This document shows, in pieces, positions 47,271 to 58,795 of a stretch of DNA of 64,000 nucleotides. The notes under the pieces are model-generated. The model was given only the letters and a program-made list of their open reading frames with translations. It was not told where the DNA came from and did not search any database. The position numbers were made by a program, and so were the translations under genes. Source of the stretch: Enoplolaimus lenunculus (taxonomy: Eukaryota; Nematoda; Enoplea; Enoplida; Thoracostomopsidae); assembly GCA_030248215.1 (NCBI GenBank), contig JASANG010001833.1, positions 1 through 64,000 on the forward strand, in the 5' to 3' direction. Position 1 is the stretch's first letter. Every line of letters starts with the position of its first letter.

Positions 47271-50200
47271 CTACATATACTTCATTCTCTTTAGGCAAAC
47301 TGGTGAAAAATCCATATTGCAATCGGCTTCTGTCCCAAAGTCCTGGTTCGATTCAGTTTCTTCATTGCGAATTACATTAGATTCCGCGTCGCCGTGGTCC
47401 AAGATCCGCTGCTGACCAAGACCTACAGCATCTTGAACCCTAGCTCCAACAGAAATACGATGCACCGGTGTAGTATTAGCATAAATTGCCGCTGCCGGAC
47501 GCTTTCTACGCGAAGCCCGGCTAACTTCTCGTGCAAAAAAATTTCCAAGCGACGGCTGTACCGCAATAGGGTAGTTCGACGCTTGTGAGGTTAAACTGTT
47601 GGGACTATTATTCGCAGATATCGTTGAAACGGGAATCACATTAGCCAACGTAGTTGGCAGAATATTGACCACATCTTCTGCTGTTCCTGTATGACCGCCA
47701 CATATGCCAGTTCCAAGTTCACCGCATGTTGTAGCAGATAGTCGATATGGCGTTAACGCTGTCGAATTAAAGTTATTGTTTTTAGAGTCATGCGCACAGG
47801 ATAAGTTACTGCGCGATAACGACTGGCGATTGCACGTTGGTTGTGTCACAGATCCTAAATTAGAGATAAAAATGTTAAGCAAAACACACTAATAAACTGG
47901 ATGCTGCAAACAAAAACGAAGTCGTTCAAACCGAACAACATTATGTAAATAAATATCATAAATAAAAACAATATAAAACGAAACGATTATATCGAACTGA
48001 GTTGCAAGATTTAAAAGTAAATACTCGGAGTGTCCGAACCTTCCTGCGAAAAAAACGGCATCAGACTCCGGTATTTTTTCTTGCCGGATATTTGTTTAAA
48101 AATTTAAAAAAATTGAAACTGATTGACTTAGATTGTACTGCAGTTCCATATCGGTGTGATTGAAGAAAGACTTTTTTGCAAATAAAAATTTGTTGAAGGT
48201 GTTGTAATTGTAGAATACTAAAGCAAAAACTATAACCTTAATTTTGAGCCCACTCTTTGTATAGCGAAAACAATAGCCTTAATCCTAAGCTACAACGCTA
48301 TTTTATAGTACCTTGAAAAAACTGGATGAAGGACCGTAAAAGAAGACGGGCCAAAAAAATGCAACTAAACGCAACCTTATACACATGAAATAATGGAATA
48401 GGGTAAGTGTTAAGCTTTGTCCCGTAGCGCGCTCAAACAAAAGTTCAAACAGTAATATGGTTTACTAAACCAGAATACAAACTAGAAAGGATTGGCTCCG
48501 GCAGTTTTTGGTATTCGGTTGCACCCTGCAACATAGGTACTATCTAGAACACTTATTCAACTAAAATTGAGTCTATTTTGCTACGTCAATTATATACATG
48601 TACGCTGAACCAGTATCGAAAGACCGATTGTTAAATTACAATATTGCATAAACAGACTGTATGAACCACGTGTAAAATCTACATGTGTAGCTAATTCTAT
48701 GTTTTATAATCAGTTCAAATTACCTTTATCTGCCAATCCTTGGGTAAAACTCCCGTTGAATACTAACGCTTCTTTAAACATAGCCAAATGTTCCATACTA
48801 GAGAAATTAGGTCCGTAAGGTCCGTGCCCCATTGAACTGTACTGACACGCAGGTGCAGACATAAACAGCTCGTTGTTACCTTGGGTGCTACCTTGTGGCG
48901 ACGCTAACCGATAAGACGCAGGGTTATGTTGAAAAAAGTGCAGCTTTGCATTTGAGCGATTACCTGTCAAAATATAGGTTTTATAAATTTTTTAGAAATA
49001 TTTACTTATATACGTATGTACCCAACGCCACAAATCAATTTCTGTATCGAATATATACATTGGCAGGCACAAGCACGAATTATGTTACCATTAGAGCACC
49101 ACTTCATTTCACGGATTTACACCAAAACCTACAAAAATTATTCAGAAAATTACTACCGGAACCGGAAAGTAAAAAATGCATGCCCCAAAAAATTCATGTT
49201 AATTTTCTTTTTGCTGTATTATTGGTGAAATAAATTTAGTTGAAGATAGGTATTGACGTAATCTGATGTATTTTAGATTTTCCTTAACCATTGAAGCGAA
49301 ATCTACCTTCGATAGTTTATTTTCGGTGATTGAAAGGTTTGTATATTAATCGAATTAAATCTAATTCATTTTTATCGTCACTAAATGAAAACATGGCTTT
49401 AAAAAGCAATCTTAAAGATTAACAATTTTGATAAAACGACCAAAACTTAATATATACTTTCGGAATTTTGAATTCCGGTAAAAACCAGAACCGGAAGGTT
49501 GGAAAAATGCCGGAGCCGGAATTCCGGTTGCACCCTGCCCTGTATACGGTGTAATTCGCGAACCCACTACATACGTTACATCGTTTTAAATATGTTTAGC
49601 TGGCCAAACGGAAAGTGCTACTGCTAAGTATTTATTCTATGATTATAAATTTCAAAAACCAATAAATATATAGGTATGTAACCGCACTAATTACTTGAGC
49701 GTGGAGGTGGTGTTTTGCCTGACAAAAACCCAAGCAAATCTTCACGGTACAGTTGCCGTCTATGCTGCCGTTGCAAAAACGTAAGCAATTTTCGAATCAT
49801 TTTTCGCCGACCAGATTGACGACCAGCGTCCCATCCGCGGCGGTTTGAGTCCAAGCTGTCTAAAATAAATTAACTACATACCAACGTATCATATATATTT
49901 TGAAATGGAAACGTGTGAGTTTTACAAAAGTAATGATCGGAAACATATGTATGCACCATTTACCTTTCATTCCTAAATAAACTTTCGCCAAAGTCTGTAA
50001 TAAACTTGGAGACATGCAAAACCACGGCAGTAGTTAAACTTTCCTTTGCCACCCTTACCTTTATATAACTGAGTAGCACGACTAGCCGCAACTTGAAACA
50101 GAGGCCACTGTGGATCTGAAACGATAATTTTGAATTCTATATAAAATATATCCATATCTTTACTGCGCAGAACACTAAAATATTTGCACTACGTATATGT

Positions 50201-50826
50201 AACCGGTCAGCAAACATACTTCACTATATACTTTCAACCTTAACAATCAATATTAAAATAGATTAAAGGAATATACCTGCCTATCTGCTATGCCTATGAC
50301 CAATGTATCGAAGTTGGCATTTGCTTTTGTGCATTTAAATGTATAAACAAGTGTTGCCAAATGTATAACATAACACTTAAATGTCAAGCATGTGTGTGAT
50401 GCAAACCAGCAATTATTGTATTATATATAGCTCGCAAGCTATATTGACAAACTAATTTAAATAAGTATATATGCATATGTAGACAAACCAATTTCTAATA
50501 TAATAAGAAAACAGAAGAGCCGCATGCGACCAATCTAACGCAATTTTACCTTTGTATAGTTGAGCTATTGCGTGAGCGGATGACTCAAATCCTTCCCACA
50601 AGCCTGCAACAGGTTCAGACGCACAATATTCTTCATCGGATGAGCTAGATCCCGAACCAGGTTGAACGCCTTGTCCATACCGATGCTCCAGCTCATCTAT
50701 GCATTGACGTTCGAAGCCTGACCATTTCGGGCTTACGTTACCGCCTTGTGTGACATCTTTGCCATTTGAAAGCGTTCCTTTACGTGTTGAATTGCTGCTA
50801 TCATCTGCGGCTGATTTGTCATCCAT
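47271..50826 (-). CDS. hapstr1: HAPSTR1 (C16orf72) homologue, 5 exons
   Basis: Minus-strand exons: 50826-50550, 50115-50059, 49859-49695, 48963-48724, 47854-47271, all GT-AG with phase-1 junctions, totalling 440 residues plus TAG. A start six codons earlier at 50844 is also possible. HAPSTR1 is a small nuclear stress-response regulator that partners the ubiquitin ligase HUWE1. Family hallmarks appear in order: SGFERQCIDELE, then two related helices LWEGFESSAHAIAQLYK and QWPLFQVAASRATQLYK, then YREDLLGFLSGKTPPPR, then MEHLAMFKEALVFNG and a C-terminal CLKRMKYM. Human HAPSTR1 is about 275 aa. The extra length is in exon 4 and the long, disordered Ser/Asn-rich exon 5. Introns 3 and 4 contain MITE sequence. 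Identity rests on recalled sequence. Confidence 0.88.
48005..48533. mobile_element. MITE relic in hapstr1 intron 4
   Basis: The right end TTCGGTTGCACCCTG is a hAT-type terminus. The proposed left end (GTTGCAAGATTTAAAAGTAA near 48001) resembles the repeat at 39868 but does not pair well with the right end. Boundaries are uncertain. Confidence 0.45.
49149..49537. mobile_element. hAT-type MITE, left end truncated, hapstr1 intron 3
   Basis: Same family as 574-943 (GGAACCGGAAAGTAAAAAAT, AATTCCGGTTGCACCCTG), missing the first 60 or so bases. Confidence 0.75.
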
Positions 50827-50844
50827 CACGTTATCAACACACAA

Positions 50845-52865
50845 ACATATAATTAGTGGCTACATACAACACAATGCTGTTTCCTATAGCGAACACAAGC
50901 AGAAAATTAACACCTCAATTTGTTCAGATATCTATGTAAATTGACCTTCCTTCGGCAAGCGGCGATAAAATCAGGCAACATTTTCGCAAAAATTTTGGTA
51001 TTCTTAATCAGCTCAACCTGGAATTCTAAAAATATATCATTTTGCTATGCATCGGGAAGATTGCCGACTTTTGAAAGTGTTTAATTCTGTTTTCTATTTG
51101 TTCCTTGTTGGCAATATATCCTCGAACAGGCGAACCCGCGAATCTCCGACTCTGCGCCCAAAAAGGATACACCGAATGAGAAACGCATTAGATACTTCAT
51201 AGATCATCATTCTCTAGTTCGAAATTTACAAGATTTGTCACTAACTGGTAATTAGTGCAACATACTTATACGAATACACGCATAGATTACAGACAATTCT
51301 GCCATCATCAGACACAAAAACCATACTTAGCTATGTGTTTTGCAGAATACATGAAAACTTGGTTGCGCCATTGCGTAAGAGTGGATAATAGTGGCTTGCT
51401 TGCCCGGACTTATAGTACAAAGGCCGACATAAGTCATGTTTCTTAGACCCAGTCACTCTTTATCAAGTGGTATGCAAATGGGTACATTCTATGTAGAAAG
51501 TAATGAACCACTGCGCGTTGCATTTATACCCTACTTATTTAAAGTAGGGTCAAAATTTTCCGAGAATGAAATTCGTATGCTATTAGAGCGCTGAAAAGTG
51601 GTTCGCTTATAGTTTTAATAAAATTTAAAGTGTAGTGAGTGTACAATAGACTCCTAAACTACGAATGGCAAAAACACCACAGTGCTGGTACGCTACGCAC
51701 TATGCACAACAACAGGTTGCAAACTGTTGTGATAGTCCACTCTTGCTAGAGTTATTAAAATGCTTTGATACAACCGACATACGTTATCAGAAACTTTGGA
51801 ATTTACTTGGTACAGCCATGCCATGCATTCTACGGGACAGGTAGCTTGAGGGAACGTTCTAAATATCAAACACAATGCTGAAATGCTATTGGTAAATATT
51901 GTTTTATTTTTCTTGCATTCGCTTTTGTTGCGATAGAAATCGCATTTTGTTAATACGATAGGATCGAACTTCATTGCTTTAGTTTTTTCACAACTTTCGT
52001 TTTGCCGTAACGTTTGCTCAGTGAGATACCAGGAATTCAAAATGTTGTCTTTCTACCGACTAGACTCAAGAAAACCTGCTTTTGTTTCGAATTAACCCAC
52101 AAAATTGAATTTCGAAGCCAAACAAAAGCTATGACCTGTATGATGGTCAAAAATACTGATTCTAAACATCACACAACTTTTTTGTTGTTTAAGTTTGCTC
52201 ACGGCTCAACGGCTGCTGTCTTCAAACGGGCACTGTATACCGAAATTTGAAATAAAACTTAAGAATTACTTTTCAATCCTAAAAACTTCATGAATATGAG
52301 GTCTAAAAACCAAAACAAAAAACTATGGGATATGAAACATGCCTCTAACGGCAAAGATCCCAGTCGGTCGGTCAAGAAACGCAATATAAAACGTGTCTGT
52401 ATTTCTATTTACATTTTCTCAAAAAAATTGGTTACGTTACTTGCGATCGAAAACTTGAATTTACTGCATATGCAATATATGCATCTTTCTGCCAATTTAC
52501 TAAAACCAGTAAACAATTCTCGGTCTTGATGCGCAAAGTGAATAAGATATTTACGATTTCATTATCGTATTCAAAAATTCCTATTGTCTGCTATTGTGTG
52601 GGTGACATTGCTATTCAATATCATATGATATACGAGGTATTGTCTGTGAATATCATATGAAATGTTTTCAAATGTCTGCATACTTGCGGTAACATGCCCA
52701 AATTGTCCTGTTGAATATATATGATGCTAGAATTTGAAATTTAAATTTTTGAATTCTGAAGCTTTGGTTCTAAGCGTTTTTGCGTCGGAAACGATTTGCA
52801 GGCGTGTATTTGGTATTTAAATCACGTTTGCCCGTTTGCCGTCCAACTTTCCATTCATTCACTAG
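50845..52865. other. Intergenic sequence, no supported gene
   Basis: Mostly AT-rich. About 51218-51284 resembles one arm of the element at 54442-54648. A 115-codon minus-strand frame at 51693-52040 has no recognisable motif and no clear splice or neighbour support; it is noted but not called. Confidence 0.4.
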
Positions 52866-53756
52866 GTAAAAGTGCCCCTAGAAGGGACATATTGTGATAT
52901 GTTTCGCTTGAAGCATGTAAAAGAGTTTGAACAAGGGTTAGTTAGACCATGGATCAGTAGGTAATGCTTATAATATTAGCTCCACTACTTCTATGAAAAT
53001 AGTTGTCATCTATATCTTTGACGGCTGTCTTTCAGTGTTAACACGCTTACGGTCAGTGAAACAAGAAACATATGGGCCCAACGAACTTCAAAGTATTAAG
53101 CTATAAATTGACCCTATGGGTTTTAAAGCGTTCTAAAGTACAACGCTCAACATGCCTTTCGTATAACAGTCAGTTGCTTTTTAAAAGTTATTCCAATTGA
53201 ATGCCAGCAGAACATGTTCTTTGAAATATTTAGCAACACTATATGTCACAGCACTGAACACAATTTGAAAAAGATTCTCGATTTCATATCATCAGAATGT
53301 CGTGGTAAAGAAAGCTAACATAGTCAAGCACATTAGGTGTGACATTTTTTATCCGATAATCAATAGACGCAATTTGTGATCTTGCAATATTAAAATAACT
53401 ACTAATCAAGTTACAGAAACATAATATTTTGAAACTCAAAAAATATCCTCTTCCAATGAAAAATTATAGACTAGATCACTTATAAACTGAACATTGTAAA
53501 ACCCAACAAAAACTAAAATTAAACTGATAGGTGATGTCCCTTGGGCCCATATGTTTCTTGTTTCACTGACCGTAAGCGTGTTATCACTGAAAGACAGCCG
53601 TCAAAGATATAGATGACAACTATTTTCATAGAAGTAGTGGAGCTAATATTATAAGCATTACCTACTGATCCATGGTCTAACTAACCCTTGTTCAAACTCT
53701 TTTACATGCTTCAAGCGAAACATATCACAATATGTCCCTTCTAGGGGCACTTTTAC
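52866..53756. mobile_element. Long-TIR foldback element with TAG duplication
   Basis: An 891-bp element whose ends are inverted repeats about 215 bases long and nearly identical. The left arm from GTAAAAGTGCCCCTAGAAGG to CATATGGGCCCA is mirrored at 53546-53756. Flanking TAG on each side is a 3-bp duplication, as in PIF/Harbinger elements, though the usual target is TWA. The middle 460 bases are AT-rich and non-coding. Confidence 0.9.
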
Positions 53757-54089
53757 TAGTTTCTTTCTTTTACATGGGATACGGTGAGGTTTTCTAATAT
53801 TTGCAACAGGATCTTTGTGCGCAATCGTACTCCACTTTTCCTACGTTGCTGCACAACAAGTATAGAGTCACATATTATCAAATAACGTCAAACTAAAGGG
53901 AATCGGAACTTTATACGGACTTTTCGTCGTACTAAAACTGAAGACTAGCCCACGTTCAAAATTTGACGTTTGAATTTAGTGCAGCCGATAAATCGAGCTA
54001 TTTTTGACATCGGAAGTATTTGTTTTAATTATATTGAACTACGAGCATTGTTTTAAAGAAGTTAGCTCTCAATGAATTGGAATAAGCGT

Positions 54090-54334
54090 TGGTGCCAAAT
54101 ACTGCACGCATTCATTGGAACTACAATTACACACAAGAGGGCAAAATTTAATTGAGAAATGTAGTAATGAAACAACAAGCAATTAAAGTTCTTAACTGGA
54201 AATAATATAACATAGTACTGCATACATTCATTGGAACTACAATCACACTCAACAAGGCAAAATTTTAATTCAGAAATGTCATAATGAAACAACAAGCAAT
54301 TAAAGTTCTTAAATGAAAACGATATAACATTACT
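54090..54334. repeat. Two tandem copies of a 122-bp unit
   Basis: Both copies contain CATTCATTGGAACTACAAT and AACAACAAGCAATTAAAGTT. They differ at roughly one base in ten. Confidence 0.85.
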
Positions 54335-54441
54335 ATGGTTAAAAGTTACCGCTTTGTTTCGCGTTTCCAGGAACTATTTAAAAAATAAGCTGCGTAGGTA
54401 AATTCATAAATGCAATACCATTTAATTGTAGTAATTTTAGG

Positions 54442-54648
54442 GCCCGTATTCTTCGATGTGTACAGTACCTATCACCAGTTAGCAAATTGGTTTTGTAACT
54501 TTTGAGTCACTTAATAGTGAGGTATATAATTGAGTACATTTTGCGCATTTAATTTGTCCTACTTCTGGTCCACTTTTGAAATTTGCAACGCGAGTTAGGA
54601 AATCTGTCGCTAACTGGTGGTAGGTGCGATACACTTCTTAGAATATGG
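54442..54648. mobile_element. MITE with inverted CACCAGTTAGC arms
   Basis: The left end CCGTATTCTTCGATGTGTA and right end TACACTTCTTAGAATATGG are inverted, continuing through CACCAGTTAGC and GCTAACTGGTG. No duplication was fixed. Confidence 0.65.
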
Positions 54649-54973
54649 AGTTTAGGTACGTAAATAAAATAGATTTCTGTCGTATACATGTTCATGTTAC
54701 AGTTGATGCGCTATGTACATTTTGCGTTGTCCCATACTGTTTGTCCTGCGTATTTTGTACCAAAAACTGCATTTCTGCTTTGGAAGTGAAATTATACTAT
54801 ATCAATTCCTCATAGAATTTATCACAAAAATAGGCATTGCAGTGTACGGCCAAATTTATCTGAAAAGTGCAGTTAATGAAACCCTATCTGACGATATATC
54901 ATGAATGTTATATGTGCAGAGTGCAGTAACGGTAACGTGTAACCGAAACTATGGTATTGCATGCAGAACAACT

Positions 54974-55130
54974 GGCCCATGTATAGAACAAGGCCGGAAC
55001 GTTTTCTAGCGGGACAGTAATAGAGTAAGTTAAGCTTTAGACATTTTTTGCTTAGGTTTAGGCTTATGCTTAGACTTAGGCTTAGAAATATGCTTATATT
55101 ACTGTTCCGGCACTGTTCTATACATTGGCC
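54974..55130. mobile_element. 157-bp GGCC-ended MITE with perfect 8-bp duplication
   Basis: Ends GGCCCATGTATAGAACA and TGTTCTATACATTGGCC with GAACAACT repeated at 54966-54973 and 55131-55138. The core holds degenerate TTAGGC-like runs (CTTAGGTTTAGGCTTATGC). Same family as 45094-45226. Confidence 0.9.
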
Positions 55131-55139
55131 GAACAACTA

Positions 55140-55760
55140 GTTCAATTCTTTACCTCGAAAGAGCACCTCATATGAAATTGAAAATATTCATGTAAGAAAA
55201 GGTAACAAAACTTAATATCCGAGAGGTTGCAGCATAGTGTACGAATTTTTACCATAAGTCAAGAATCGAATGTTAGATCAAATTAAAGTAAACAATGTTG
55301 GATCAAACTTTTCAAACCGCGTAAAAATATGTAAACGTTATAAATGTTAATTTTTTAAAACAGATACAAAATTAAGACCAATCATATTAAAAATATTAGT
55401 TCTGGATGCAAAATTAGTTGCACATAGCTTTAAATTTGAGTTAAAAGCGCTCAAAATAGTTTCCGAGCAAATTAACCTTCTAATGAGGCTATTATAAAAT
55501 GTACGGGATAAGAAACGCTTTTACATTGAAGAAAATGTGCAAATATTGAGCGAACTTTACTGCAGATGTGCATTTTGGATAGCCAGGGGATATCGTATAT
55601 ACGTTTGTTTGAAGCATATCTGGATACTTTTATAACTTAATATTCATATATTTGATGCCCATGTATACTTTCCGAAACTCTTACCAGTACCACAGCAGAG
55701 GTGTAACAAGATTAAATAAAGCAATGTTTAAGCACGCACAATTTAGATAGTTATATTTTT
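55140..55760. other. Intergenic sequence, nothing recognised
   Basis: AT-rich sequence without a supported exon, RNA gene or repeat. Confidence 0.35.
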
Positions 55761-55844
55761 TGTGTCGCTTCAAATCATAAATTGTGCCTATTCTATCGAG
55801 ACAGAGACCCAATACGCTGAGGACCGTCTCGCTGTCCTGGGAAC

Positions 55845-56045
55845 ACGGCAATCAGGAGTGCAGCGGTCAGTGGAACAACCGGGACAGTGGGACAGTGGAC
55901 AGCTGGGACAGAGGAATAGCGAGAACAGCTGGAACAGCGGGGACAGCTGGGTGAGTGGGGACAGCTGGGACAAATGCAACAGCTGGGTCAGCCGGGACAG
56001 TGGACAGCCGGGACAGTGGGACAGCCGGGACAGTAGGTAGGACAC
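55845..56045. repeat. GGGACAG minisatellite, second locus
   Basis: About 20 imperfect units such as GGGACAGTG, GGACAGCTG and GGGACAGCC. The core word is shared with 28805-29095. Open frames on both strands over it are artefacts. Confidence 0.8.
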
Positions 56046-56071
56046 CTGGACAACAAACAACAGGGCGAAGC

Positions 56072-56250
56072 TTAATCCTAAGCCGTAAGCCTAAACTTAA
56101 ACCAAAATATAAGCCTACGCTATAGGCCAAGCCTAAGCTTATTCTCTGGGTCTAAGCCAAAGCTTTGTAGCCTGAATCTAAGCCAAAGCCAAAATATAGG
56201 CCTAAGCGTAAGTCAATGCCTATGCGTAAATCTAAGCCTAGCAAAAAAGA
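56072..56250. repeat. Degenerate AAGCCTAAGCC run
   Basis: Imperfect hexamer-like repeats (AAGCCTAAACTTAAACC, AAGCCTACGC, AAGCCAAAGCC), the complement of TTAGGCTTAGGC. Similar runs lie at 30975-31070, 38155-38215, 39558-39645 and 57120-57235. Confidence 0.65.
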
Positions 56251-56342
56251 AAAATCAATTTGTAAAAGTATCAGTCATACTAATTTTCGGTAGTTTTGTG
56301 TTTTGAATACAAGAATTTTAGAGCGATACAATTTATCTTTAC

Positions 56343-56783
56343 TGTAGCGACCTGAGTAAGAGGTGGACTGATATTTATTTGGCCTTTCCATAGGGTACCC
56401 CCTGCTATTCGGTTACGGACTGCTATTTATTTTAGCCTACGGTCCCGCCACCTTTCGTTTTTGATATATATCCGGTACAGCAATTATGTGTTGTATTGTG
56501 AGTTTATTTGTCTTGTGTCAATAGCATGATAGATACTTCAAGGTTATACTTAGGAATGTACTTTCACAACTTAAGTACGCTTTAAAGTTTCGAACGCAAC
56601 TTTATTTGCTCTTGGAGTCGTTTATGCGCTACAATTACGGATAATTGACATTTGTGGCCTCTAATTAGGGTTTAGAGACCCTATCCGTTTACGCAGTCTT
56701 ATTAGGTATACGGACTCTTATTGATTGGGACTCAAAATAGGGACTCGCCTCTTATTACCTCCCTCATATTCGGGTCACTACAG
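56343..56783. mobile_element. TIR element (TAGCGACCTGAGT ends), unoccupied copy
   Basis: Starts CTGTAGCGACCTGAGTAAG and ends CTCATATTCGGGTCACTACAG, inverted ends. It aligns with 44979-45432 and provides the empty site for the nested MITE there. Confidence 0.75.
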
Positions 56784-57258
56784 TGTCATATTATATTCCA
56801 AAATTGCAACGAGTATCATATGATATTGAAATACAAATGGCGACCTGCCCATGTTGGTAGTAGATAACTGCTAAGTTCTAAAAATGGTATTTGCTTTATA
56901 AGCGGACAGATTTAACCAAATATATATATAATACAGTACAGACATATCATGTCCGAAGCGCCTCGGCTACAACATTATCCCCACATTAAGAATTGATCAG
57001 ATCTGCATAATTTTAGAATTTTAGTATCTAGTGCAAACATCACGTGGCCAGTTGCCTTCAGAGTTTTATCAAGAAACAAGGTCCATATTAATTACAGAGG
57101 CATGCCGACTGTACGTAAGCTGTGAGACTGCGAGGTTTGGGCTTACACATTGGCTCTATCTTAGGGTCACGCTTAGGCTAATGATTAGTCATACGCTTTA
57201 GCATTACTAAGGTTTAGGTCTAGGCTCAGGCAGTCGCTTGATTAGTAGGCCATCATAG
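56784..57258. other. 3' flank of the Helitron, end not resolved
   Basis: The Helitron's 3' terminus (a hairpin followed by CTRR on the minus strand) should lie here or further left. I could not identify it. The TTAGGC-like run at 57120-57235 and a TCATATGATATT palindrome at about 56818 are the only structures seen. Confidence 0.35.
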
Positions 57259-58795
57259 TTAATATGGTTCAGAAACACGATACAACAATAGGTACATTTT
57301 GTTTATATCTATGTCTCCTTGATGTACTGTGGGAGATTTTGCATCATCCAAGCAAACGAAGCCTCCGAAGTGTTCGACCCAGGTAACATAATGTGAAAGA
57401 TACGACGTAATGCAATCGGTAATGCGTAAACGTTGGACAGCTGCTACTAATTCTAACTTTCTGTTCCACATTGTTAATATCCTTTGAGTGTTCTTAAGAT
57501 TTAAGTTGACGGCCGTATGCATATCGTGTAGTACAGGTAATTAAACCATCAAAAATTGTGCTTCAGCACCGAAACACAATCGAACCTTACAGTCAATATT
57601 TTGATGCAATATGTTGCAGTTAGAACAACGAATTGCTTCGTAAGGTGCAGAGACCAAAAATTCGGAAAGTGTAGAGCTATTTCTAGAAGTCGGCCGATGC
57701 ACATGACATTCTCCGTCTACCGAAATAATACAAGATCTACAGTTATAACATTTGGAAATACGAAACTTTCGGTGAATAAATAAAGATTTAATGGATGGTG
57801 TATTGTCTATTAAGCGCATAAAAAACATATCAGGATCATCTGGAGCGTTTTTAGCAAATTGTAGGATAGTTGTCAATGATTGTAGATTAATGTTTGCAGT
57901 GCTATTTCTGGCTGATACTAAAATTGCAAATAGAATTTTTTCCACATCACTGTAACATGGAGAAAAAAGGAAAGGTAGATGTGGTTTAGCCGTTTGTTGC
58001 ATTCTATAATTACCTGCATTATACAATTTGCATAGCACAGATTCATATTTAATGAGTTTTCAAAGCGCGCAAAGTTACTTAGTTGACTTTGCTTTGAAAC
58101 ATCAACTCGATTTGCAGACGACGTTGTATTAGCACGTTTATTGTTCTTTTGCGATGCTCTTATAAACAATATGCTGGTAAAGTTGCCTGTGGTTGGTATT
58201 CTTGGTCGTTTGTAGGACAGCATTCCCGTCAAAGTGAATTTTCGCCAATCTTTGTTTTTGATCCAGATGTGCATGGGCGGATCTCCTTCAGTAATCGCAA
58301 TTGGCTGATATTTGTTTTTACCGATTGCTAGTCCGGACGAGTACAAACCCAGAAGGCGTCTGCGATCTCTTGGCAGTTTCCCACAAATTGGAGTAAACAA
58401 AAACTTTGTTGCCTCCGTCACCGAAATACTCGTTTCTGACACAAGCCAACTGTTGCACGAGTTGCATTTCTTAGCAACAGCTAAACTAAGTCTGAGCCTT
58501 CGAAAGTCGATAACACAGTTAGTATCGTATACGTTTAAAACAGATGAAATTTTCGCAGGTATCCGAAAACAACTTTTGCAGTCGGAACATCTATATTCTG
58601 TTACTGTAGATGAATTAAACATAAGTTCAGCGTCAGCCTTTTGAAGAAACAAGCGGAAATATTCTGCAAAGTGTTTCAGCGTGTTTGTGTTCAAGAAAGC
58701 GTCGAGTATTGTAGTAGACATTGAAGTATCGGAACCACGACGACGAAATAAACTAGTTAGCTGAGAACTGATCTGCAGCTTCGAAATAATTCGTG
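57259..58795 (-). CDS. Ubiquitin-specific-protease-like (peptidase C19) region of the Helitron
   Basis: Three minus-strand blocks carry USP features in canonical order. The first (58795 to about 58013) ends with NMNLCYANCIMQ, matching the USP Cys box G-N-CY-NS-LQ. The second (about 57955-57544) has DPDMFFMRLID, like the Q-DA-EF--LLD block, then CYNC and, about 45 residues on, RCSNC: a paired Cys-x2-Cys zinc ribbon as in USP fingers. The third (to TAA at 57259) has YLSHYVTWVEHFGGFVCLDD and YLLLYRV, matching the His box GHY--YV, the catalytic Asp and YLLFY. A 64-nt GT-AG gap (58012-57949) with a strong pyrimidine tract divides blocks 1 and 2, but removing it leaves the frame off by one; a TAA at 57543-57541 divides blocks 2 and 3. 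So the copy is either further spliced or decayed. Catalytic Cys, His and Asp are all visible. A role on ubiquitin is inferred from motifs only. Confidence 0.65.

Noticed and set aside
51693-52040. 115-codon minus-strand frame
   Set aside because: Codon pattern is not implausible, but there is no motif, splice partner or homology I recognise, so it is not called.
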